DNA of 13,786 nt from CAIPVR01 sp049316905 (GTDB taxonomy: Bacteria > Actinomycetota > Acidimicrobiia > Acidimicrobiales > Microtrichaceae), in the NCBI GenBank assembly GCA_049316905.1, contig JBMOJH010000091.1, forward strand, positions 1 to 13,786. The letters run 5' to 3'. The notes under the pieces were generated by a model. That model ran no database searches, had not been told where the DNA came from, and was given only the letters and a program-made list of their open reading frames with translations. A program made the translations under genes and the position numbers. This document shows, one piece after another, positions 8,352 to 13,786 of the stretch; the first letter of the stretch is position 1, and each line of letters starts with the position of its first letter.

Positions 8352-10760
8352 ATGGGCGACGGACTCTTCATCGGTGAGCGACTCGACGCGGACGGCCAGC
8401 GCAGTGGCGAGGCCGTGCGCCTCGACCCGAACGACCTGACCACCCACGGCGTGATCGTCGGCATGACCGGCTCGGGAAAGACGGGGCTGGCGATCGCGCT
8501 GATGGAGGAGGTCCTCGGCTCCGGGGTGCCGATCCTCGCGATCGACCCGAAGGGTGACCTCACGAACCTGCTCCTGACGTTCCCCGATCTGCGGCCGGAG
8601 GACTTCGCCCCATGGGTGCCCGCAGGGGTCGATCCGGCTGTGGCGGCGGCCGAGTGGACCGAGGGTCTCGCCGGCTGGGGCATCGGGCCTGAACGCATCG
8701 CGGAGCTGCGGCGGGGTGTCCGCATGGGCGTCTACACGCCGGGGTCCACCTCTGCGACCCCGCTCAATCTCGTGGGCACGCTGAGCGCCCCGACCGACGG
8801 CGACGAGGAGTCGGTGAACGCCGAGGTCCAGGCCGTCACGTCCGGGCTGCTCGGCATGGTCGGCATCGCCGGTGACCCTCTGGCGAGTCCCGAGCACCTG
8901 CTGATGTCCAACGTGATCCACCAGGCGTGGACCAACGGCGAGTCGCTCGATCTCGCCACCCTGCTGGCCCGGATCCAGGACCCGCCGATGCGCCGGCTCG
9001 GGGTGATGGAGGTCGACACGGTCATCCCGCAGAAGGCGCGCACCGCACTCGCGGTGAAGCTCAACGGCATGCTCGCCGCGCCCGGGTTCGCAGCGTGGAC
9101 CGAGGGCGCCCCGCTCGACGTGCAGCAGCTGCTCCTCTCCCCGGACGGCCGGCCCGCGCTGTCGGTGATCGCGGTCTCGCACCTCTCCGACGCCGAGCGG
9201 CAGATGGCGGTGAGCCGCATCCTCTCCGCCGTGGTCCGGTGGTTCCGGGGCCAGCCCGGCAGCGACCGCCTGCGGGCCCTCGTGTACCTCGACGAGGTGG
9301 CCGGCTACGTACCGCCCACCGCGGAGCCGGCCACCAAGGCACCGATTCTGACGATCCTCAAGCAGGCCCGCGCGTTCGGGGTGGGCATGGTGCTGGCCAC
9401 GCAGAACCCGGTGGACCTCGACTACAAGGCGATGTCGAACGCAGGCACCTGGCTCGTCGGCCGGCTGCAGACCGAGCGCGACAAGGCGCGCCTGCTCGAG
9501 GGCATGTCCTCCGCCGCCGGCGCGGTGGACCTGAAGGAGCTCGACGTCGCGATCTCGGGTCTGGCGAAGCGCCAGTTCTTCCTCCACCAGGCAAAGGGCG
9601 GCACCCCGGCGAAGTTCGGCTCACGATGGGCGATGTCGTACCTGCGTGGACCTGTCACCGGGGCCCAGCTCGCGGACCTCCCGGGACGCGAGGAGATCGC
9701 GGCCGCCGCGGGTCCCGCGACTGCGCCGGTCGACGCCCGAGTCGGGGAAGGTGCCGCGCCGGGCGTGGACCTTCCGCCCGGCGTCGATGCGCCGCCGGGC
9801 GTGGACGTCATCTCGCCCGACGGGTCCGACGGGTCGGTGCACCCGCCCAAGGTCGCCGACGGGGTGCCCGTCCGCTTCATCGATCCGGCCGCCCCGTGGG
9901 GTTCCGAGGTCGGGCTCGTCCCCGGGAGCTGCCGCCTCCAAGTGGGCCTCGCCCTCCGTGTCGCACTGATGTTCGACGATCGCCGGGCGGATGTACGCCA
10001 GGAGCAGGAGTGGGAGGCGATCATCACGCCGCTCGGCGACTTCGTGGACGTGGCCGCCGCCGTCGCGGTCGACCACGACGACCGCGACCTGCTCACCGAG
10101 CCGCCCACGGACGCCCGCTACCTGCCCACGCCCGCCCGGATCGACACGAAGACCTTCTACACCCAGCTGTCCTCCCAGCTGAAGGACCATCTGTCGCGTT
10201 CGCTGTCGCTCGAGATCCCGGTCAACGCCGAGCTCAAGCTCTACGGTCGGCCCGGCGAGACGGCCGAGGCGTTCGCTGTGCGTTGCGACGATGCGGCCCA
10301 GGCCGCGGCCGATGCCGAGGCCGAGAAGATCCGGGCCCGGCTCGCGGCCCGCATCGACAGGCTGCGGACTGCGGTGTCGCTCGCGGAGCAGAAGGCTGCG
10401 GGCGCCCGCGCCGCAGCGGCGGACACGAAGTCCACAGCGCTCGTCGACGGCGTCGGGTCGCTCGTGAGCGGCTTCCTGGGGGGCCGCAGCACGACACGGG
10501 GCCTTGTCACCGCGGCAAAGCGGGCGAAGACCGGCAACGACCGGGTGAATCGGGCCAACCAACGCGCGGAGGAAGCGGCGGGCGCCGTCGAGGCGAAGGC
10601 CGAGGACCTCGCCGCGCTCGAGGAGGAGCTCGCAGCCCAACTCACCGTCATCGACGACAAGTGGCGAGCTGCGGCCGAGGCGGTGGCGACCACGCAGATC
10701 ACGCTGTCGAAGACCGATGTGAGCGTCAGGATGATGTCGCTCGTGTGGATCCCCGTCTGA
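8352..10760 (+). CDS. HerA/FtsK-like P-loop ATPase with coiled-coil C-terminal tail
   Basis: An 802-residue cytoplasmic ATPase. The N-terminal region carries THGVIVGMTGSGKT with a perfect Walker A (GMTGSGKT, 37-44), then DPKGDL (65-70). Walker B is LVYLDE (310-315), and ATQNPVDLDYKAMSNAG (349-365) corresponds to the sensor region of the HerA/DUF87-type family. A Pro/Gly linker with GVD repeats (about 465-490) joins it to a second domain (about 505-640) and a helical, Ala/Glu/Lys-rich tail (about 640-695 and 730-785) likely to be coiled coil. HerA-type enzymes form hexamers that pump DNA, but no NurA-like nuclease partner is nearby, and members of this subfamily are widespread with no well-defined role that I know. 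I chose ATG 8352 (GAGG 8 nt upstream) over GTG 8289, since relatives begin near this point. It is divergent from the GGDEF gene. Confidence 0.88.
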   Translation: MGDGLFIGERLDADGQRSGEAVRLDPNDLTTHGVIVGMTGSGKTGLAIALMEEVLGSGVPILAIDPKGDLTNLLLTFPDLRPEDFAPWVPAGVDPAVAAAEWTEGLAGWGIGPERIAELRRGVRMGVYTPGSTSATPLNLVGTLSAPTDGDEESVNAEVQAVTSGLLGMVGIAGDPLASPEHLLMSNVIHQAWTNGESLDLATLLARIQDPPMRRLGVMEVDTVIPQKARTALAVKLNGMLAAPGFAAWTEGAPLDVQQLLLSPDGRPALSVIAVSHLSDAERQMAVSRILSAVVRWFRGQPGSDRLRALVYLDEVAGYVPPTAEPATKAPILTILKQARAFGVGMVLATQNPVDLDYKAMSNAGTWLVGRLQTERDKARLLEGMSSAAGAVDLKELDVAISGLAKRQFFLHQAKGGTPAKFGSRWAMSYLRGPVTGAQLADLPGREEIAAAAGPATAPVDARVGEGAAPGVDLPPGVDAPPGVDVISPDGSDGSVHPPKVADGVPVRFIDPAAPWGSEVGLVPGSCRLQVGLALRVALMFDDRRADVRQEQEWEAIITPLGDFVDVAAAVAVDHDDRDLLTEPPTDARYLPTPARIDTKTFYTQLSSQLKDHLSRSLSLEIPVNAELKLYGRPGETAEAFAVRCDDAAQAAADAEAEKIRARLAARIDRLRTAVSLAEQKAAGARAAAADTKSTALVDGVGSLVSGFLGGRSTTRGLVTAAKRAKTGNDRVNRANQRAEEAAGAVEAKAEDLAALEEELAAQLTVIDDKWRAAAEAVATTQITLSKTDVSVRMMSLVWIPV

Positions 10761-10775
10761 GGGTCTGGTGGCCGG

Positions 10776-11498
10776 TCAGTCGTGGGCCGTGCCCGCAGCC
10801 GCGCGCTCGGCATCGAGGACGGCGGAGATGACCCAGGCCGGCTCGGTGAGCATCACGTCGTGGCCGAACGGGTGGCGTCGTACGAGCCACCCGCCGGCGT
10901 CCTCCGCCCGGGCCGCCGCGTCGTCGAAGTACGGCGCCACATAGCCCAGGTTGCGGTGGAAGTGCTTCACGGGGATGCGCTCGAACGCCCCGGTCAGGTG
11001 GACCGGTTGGGTGAGGGTGCCCGCGGGATGGGGTGTGAGCAACGAGTCCACGCGGGGCCGGTCGTGCGGCGCGATGCCGAATACCGCGCTCGACGGCGGG
11101 GCGATGGCTGCACCGTCCGGCGCATCCATCGCCCAGGCGGGACTGCAGCGGTCGCGCATCTGGTTCGACGAGAGCCCGTCGATCGGGAGCATCGCATCCA
11201 GCAGCACGAGGCCGGAGATGCGGTCGGCCAGCAGGTCCGCCGCGCCAACGCCCGGGACCCCGCCGTAGGAGTGGACCACCAGCACCAGGTCGTGGAGCTC
11301 TTCGTAACGGATCGTGTTGACGATGTCGGCGATGTGGGTGTCGAGGTCGACCGACTCGTCCAGCAGGTGCCGTCGTTCCCCCAGTCCCGTGAGCGTGGGG
11401 CGGAGCACACGGTGACCCGCGGCGGTGAGGCCCTCGGCCACCTCTCGCCAGCACCAGCCGCCGTGGAACGCGCCGTGGACCAGGACGATGTCCGTCAC
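10776..11498 (-). CDS. Alpha/beta hydrolase (esterase of the EstC / hydroxynitrile lyase-like group)
   Basis: A 240-residue protein of typical size for small alpha/beta hydrolases. The N-terminus MTDIVLVHGAFHGGWCW holds the HG oxyanion-hole motif. The nucleophile elbow is VHSYGG with Ser77 (the usual first Gly is replaced by Val75). The catalytic His is probably His213 in GHDVMLTEP. The expected catalytic acid before it is not obvious; the aligned region reads HRNLGYVAPYFDD, so Asp192 or Asp193 may serve. Likely activity is hydrolysis of an ester or amide of a small molecule; the substrate is unknown. The start GTG 11498 agrees with the conserved N-terminus and lies 6 nt after a -10 box, implying a leaderless mRNA. 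The gene converges on the ATPase gene with only 15 bp between stops. Confidence 0.88.
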   Translation of the reverse strand: MTDIVLVHGAFHGGWCWREVAEGLTAAGHRVLRPTLTGLGERRHLLDESVDLDTHIADIVNTIRYEELHDLVLVVHSYGGVPGVGAADLLADRISGLVLLDAMLPIDGLSSNQMRDRCSPAWAMDAPDGAAIAPPSSAVFGIAPHDRPRVDSLLTPHPAGTLTQPVHLTGAFERIPVKHFHRNLGYVAPYFDDAAARAEDAGGWLVRRHPFGHDVMLTEPAWVISAVLDAERAAAGTAHD

Positions 11499-11499
11499 C

Positions 11500-11540
11500 C
11501 CTCGACGCTAGCGACCCTGTCGGCGGATCCGACGTCGAGG
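11500..11540. promoter_or_regulatory. Inverted repeat spanning the hydrolase promoter (possible operator)
   Basis: Perfect 8-bp arms CCTCGACG (11500-11507) and CGTCGAGG (11533-11540) are separated by 25 bp. They bracket the -10 box and the expected -35 position of the hydrolase gene. A regulator bound to both arms would cover the promoter. No known operator consensus is matched. Confidence 0.3.
11505..11510 (-). promoter_or_regulatory. -10 box for leaderless transcription of the hydrolase gene
   Basis: Minus-strand TAGCGT, identical to the hydratase -10 box, ends 6 nt before GTG 11498. Transcription would therefore start at or within a base or two of the start codon. There is no Shine-Dalgarno sequence, which fits. 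The -35 region is weak (GTCGGA at 17 nt). Confidence 0.5.
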
Positions 11541-11585
11541 AATGATCAGATCCTGCGGGTCCGGTTCAGGGACGCCCGGAACGGC

Positions 11586-12071
11586 TCAGCGGCTGAGTAG
11601 CTGGTTCACCGCGACCGCCACGCCCATGAGCGCCGCGGTGGACGCGATCATCTGGATGAACAGGCTGTGAGCGGTGCGCGCCAACGCGGCTTCCCACTTC
11701 AGGTCCATTCTCACCTCGAGCTGTTCGAGGCCACCCGTCGTGAAGGCCTGCATCTCGGTTCGGAGTCCGTCGATGTCGGCTTTCATCTCGGTTCGGAGTC
11801 CGTCGATGTCGGCTTTCATCTCGGTTCGGAGTCCGTCGATGTCGGCTTTCACGGCGACCCGCACCGACTCGATGTCGGCCTTCAGTTCGGTGCGGAGTCC
11901 GTCGATGTCGGCACCGGTCACCGCCCGGAGGTGGTCGAGGTCGGTCTTCGTGGCCACGTCGGCCCAGCCGACCGGTGGGAGGTGCTCCATGAGGGTGTTG
12001 GCGTCGTCGGCGCCCAAGGTCGCCTCCAGCTTCTTGTAGAGCCGGTACCTGGTCTCTTCGGTGATCGTCAC
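11586..12071 (-). CDS. Small coiled-coil protein with C-terminal membrane anchor
   Basis: Counting from GTG 12071 the protein has 161 residues. It opens with TITEETRYRLYKKLEATLG and LPPVGWADVATKTDLDHL, a signature I recall from many short actinobacterial hypothetical proteins that start at this point. Residues 53-107 are five 11-residue repeats (KADIDGLRTEM and variants), three of them identical, predicting a long helix with hendecad periodicity. A hydrophobic helix (about 136-158) near the C-terminus should anchor it in the membrane. The architecture resembles CCDC90/DUF1640-type proteins; the function is unknown. The start is uncertain: GGGGAAG lies just before GTG 12071, while ATG 12128 and GTG 12197 are in-frame alternatives, the last only 16 bp after the upstream glycosidase stop. 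It may be co-transcribed with the glycosidase. Confidence 0.8.
   Translation of the reverse strand: MTITEETRYRLYKKLEATLGADDANTLMEHLPPVGWADVATKTDLDHLRAVTGADIDGLRTELKADIESVRVAVKADIDGLRTEMKADIDGLRTEMKADIDGLRTEMQAFTTGGLEQLEVRMDLKWEAALARTAHSLFIQMIASTAALMGVAVAVNQLLSR
11751..11915 (-). repeat. Five tandem 33-bp units coding an 11-residue repeat
   Basis: Units lie at 11751-11783, 11784-11816, 11817-11849, 11850-11882 and 11883-11915. The first three are identical base for base; the last two have diverged. Each codes one (K/G)AD-I-(D/E) 11-mer in frame, so copy number can change without breaking the gene. Confidence 0.93.
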
Positions 12072-12213
12072 TGCTTCCCCGGGGTTGTCGATGATGGGGG
12101 AAGGAGCGAACAGGTCGCTGGCCGACATGGTACCGGCCCACCGGTCGGCCGACGGGGCCGGTGGCGTGGAACCCGTGCTGATGACGGCGCTCCCCACGCG
12201 GGCCTTACGGTGC

Positions 12214-13581
12214 TCAGCGGAGCAGGCCGAGAGCGGGGTCGTCTGGGAGCAGGGTCATGTCGCACGGGTCGGGTCGGGCGAGATCCGCGTTCCACAGGAG
12301 CACGCCCGCGGCACCGTCCTCGAGCCGTCGCCGGACGGCGTTGCCGAGCTCGGTCGCGCGGTCGATCGTCGGCGGACATCCGGGGACGTCGCCGCCCGGG
12401 GCGCCGATCTCGCCGATGAGCAGTGGTTTCGCCAGCACCCGGCCGCGTGCCAGTCGATCGACGAGTTCGTTCGGCATCGGCGAGCGCGTGTAGTCGTGGA
12501 AGCTGAGGACGTCGATGCCGGGGCTCGCTCCCACGTTGTCGAACCGGTCCGCCTCCCACCCGCACTGCCACCCGCCGATCGCACCCGCCTCCACGGGCCG
12601 TCCCGGATCGAGCCAGTGGATCCGTCCGCCGATCTCGTCGAAGAAGTTCCGCAGCGCCACCGCAGCTCCGTCGCGGTCCGGGCAGGTGAGGTGGCCGTAG
12701 CAACGCGCGGCGTCGTAGCCGGGCGCGCAGACGGCCCCCTCGGGCTCGTTCACCGGCTCCCACATCGCCACGGCCGGACTCGTCCGGTAGCGGGTCACGA
12801 GTTCCGTGACGTACTCGTCGAAGGACGTGGCGGTCCGGGTGGTGCCGTCACCCGACCAACGTGAGCGGAAGCCGCCCTGGTACCACTCCGGATCCTTCCA
12901 GTGGCCGTCGTCGCAGTCACCTGACTGGCTGGTGATCGACAGCACGAGCAGTGCACCGTGGCGTTCCGCGGCGGCGACCACCCGGTCGAGCGGCCCCCAG
13001 TCGCGCCGACCGGTGAGGTGGTCCACCGCCATCGTGCCCTGCCATGCCCATGTCCGGACCAACGCATGCGGCGGCAGCGCGGCGAAGAACTCGTCGAGCT
13101 GATCGTCGCGGTACATCGTCCCGCAGCCCGGATTCCGGCCCCACCACGTGGCCAGTGAGTAGGCGTTCACCCCCACGGGTTGCCACGGTCCACCGTCGAG
13201 TGTGAGCCCGGTCCCGTCGACGCCGACCCGTGACCGGGTTCCGCCACGTGATGCGATCCCGCCTCCCCCCGGGGAAGGGCCCGGGGCGGGGGTGCTCGCT
13301 GCCGTCGTGGGAGGGATGGTCGTGTCCGGGGCGGTGGTGCTCGGCGTCGGCGTGGTCGGGGTGGTCGTGGTCGTGACAGCGGTGCTCGGCGCGGCGGTCG
13401 CCCGTGCCATCGGGATACCCGCGTGGAGGGAGGGTCCACCGCCGTCCTTCGGTGGACCGGCACACGTGGTGGCGGCGGCGGCGGACACGACCAGGACCAG
13501 GAGCGCCGCACCGGCGGTCCGGTGCATGGTCGAGGAAGACGGACGCACGAGGAGGTCGTCGGCAGGTGGAGCACCCCGCAT
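12214..13581 (-). CDS. Secreted GH5-like (clan GH-A) glycoside hydrolase
   Basis: A 455-residue exported enzyme. A hydrophobic signal segment (about 22-38) ends at Cys40; the preceding ATT is a poor lipobox, so lipid attachment is uncertain. Residues 60-110 are a Thr/Pro/Ser-rich linker that should hold the catalytic domain away from the surface. The domain (about 118-455) shows clan GH-A features: GVNAY (137-141), acid/base Glu279 in VNEP, FHDY (361-364) and probable nucleophile Glu391 in LLIGEIG. It resembles cellulases and mannanases, so beta-1,4-glucan or mannan cleavage is likely, but the substrate is not proven. Eight Cys in the mature domain (153, 223, 285, 294, 300, 340, 401, 440) could make four disulfides. 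ATG 13581 is preferred because GGAG lies 5 nt upstream; ATG 13527 would shorten the N-region but lacks a ribosome-binding site. Confidence 0.85.
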   Translation of the reverse strand: MRGAPPADDLLVRPSSSTMHRTAGAALLVLVVSAAAATTCAGPPKDGGGPSLHAGIPMARATAAPSTAVTTTTTPTTPTPSTTAPDTTIPPTTAASTPAPGPSPGGGGIASRGGTRSRVGVDGTGLTLDGGPWQPVGVNAYSLATWWGRNPGCGTMYRDDQLDEFFAALPPHALVRTWAWQGTMAVDHLTGRRDWGPLDRVVAAAERHGALLVLSITSQSGDCDDGHWKDPEWYQGGFRSRWSGDGTTRTATSFDEYVTELVTRYRTSPAVAMWEPVNEPEGAVCAPGYDAARCYGHLTCPDRDGAAVALRNFFDEIGGRIHWLDPGRPVEAGAIGGWQCGWEADRFDNVGASPGIDVLSFHDYTRSPMPNELVDRLARGRVLAKPLLIGEIGAPGGDVPGCPPTIDRATELGNAVRRRLEDGAAGVLLWNADLARPDPCDMTLLPDDPALGLLR

Positions 13582-13705
13582 GACAACTCCGGCCCCGGTC
13601 CGTCGCCCGCGGACGCGGTGCGGGTGCTCGGGATGGTTCGGCACCGCGACGGCGAGGAGTCCCGCGGCGTCGAGACCGTCGAGCGCGTGGGAGGGCGATC
13701 GGGGG
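13582..13705. other. Intergenic region upstream of the glycosidase gene
   Basis: I see no supported gene here. The glycosidase frame stays open to 13644, but no better start or ribosome-binding site is found. No clear minus-strand promoter was recognised for the glycosidase gene. Confidence 0.4.
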
Positions 13706-13734
13706 TTGACGGCGGCGCTCGGATCGTGGAGACT
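13706..13734 (+). promoter_or_regulatory. Candidate promoter of a plus-strand gene beyond the right edge
   Basis: TTGACG (13706-13711) and GAGACT (13729-13734) are separated by exactly 17 nt. Transcription would start near 13741, inside the LexA box that follows. The gene itself lies mostly or wholly outside the window; ATG 13752 and GTG 13757 are possible starts but too little is left to identify a protein. Confidence 0.5.
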
Positions 13735-13737
13735 GAA

Positions 13738-13751
13738 CGAACACCAGTTCG
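13738..13751 (+). promoter_or_regulatory. LexA-binding site (SOS box)
   Basis: CGAACACCAGTTCG is a perfect match to the CGAAC-N4-GTTCG palindrome bound by LexA in actinobacteria and Bacillus. It sits 3 bp after a -10 box and over the predicted transcription start, where LexA would block initiation. This makes the gene to the right a probable DNA-damage-induced gene. Confidence 0.72.
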
Positions 13752-13786
13752 ATGCCGTGCGGTGCTGGGCCGCCGGTGTCGGTCTG

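Noticed and set aside
11751..11915. Possible CRISPR array or non-coding tandem repeat
   Set aside because: The 33-bp units abut with no spacers and encode in-frame 11-residue repeats of a protein.
13320..13400. Low-complexity GTC/GTG-rich tract as a regulatory microsatellite
   Set aside because: It codes the Thr/Pro linker of the glycosidase in frame, a normal feature of secreted enzymes.

Overview
The window is a chromosomal stretch of a very GC-rich, Gram-positive-type bacterium, most likely an actinomycete and perhaps of the Acidimicrobiia. That placement is an inference from third-codon GC, frequent GTG starts, TANNNT-type -10 boxes (TAGCGT, TAGCTT), an actinobacterial or Bacillus-type SOS box (CGAAC-N4-GTTCG) and the protein families present. 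I see nine protein genes, one of them cut by the left edge, and the probable control region of a tenth at the right edge. No RNA gene, transposon, phage gene or CRISPR array was recognised.

Left part (1-5381): a large secreted, probably lipid-anchored protein of unknown function (minus strand, cut by the left edge); a TetR-family repressor just upstream on the same strand; and, divergent from it, a secreted subtilisin-like (S8) protease with an inhibitor propeptide and four tandem C-terminal Fn3-like repeats. A strong inverted repeat follows the protease gene and overlaps the promoter of the next gene.

Middle part (5475-10760): a mesaconyl-CoA hydratase (double hot-dog MaoC fold) is translationally coupled to a membrane fatty acid hydroxylase/sterol desaturase-family enzyme. 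A membrane GGDEF diguanylate cyclase converges on this pair and shares its CTAG stop. Divergent from the cyclase is a large HerA/FtsK-like ATPase with a coiled-coil tail.

Right part (10776-13786): three minus-strand genes. They are an alpha/beta hydrolase with an apparently leaderless promoter, a small coiled-coil protein with a C-terminal membrane anchor and exact 33-bp internal repeats, and a secreted GH5-like glycoside hydrolase with a Thr/Pro-rich linker. At the right edge a plus-strand promoter with a perfect LexA box points to a DNA-damage-inducible gene just outside the window.

The genes do not form one pathway. The recurring theme is cell-surface or secreted proteins (lipoprotein, protease, glycosidase, membrane coiled-coil protein) mixed with acyl-CoA/lipid metabolism and signalling. 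I see no convincing new multi-gene system. The most interesting signals are regulatory: the SOS box, the dyads over the hydratase and hydrolase promoters, and a hairpin that would hide the ribosome-binding site of the TetR gene.
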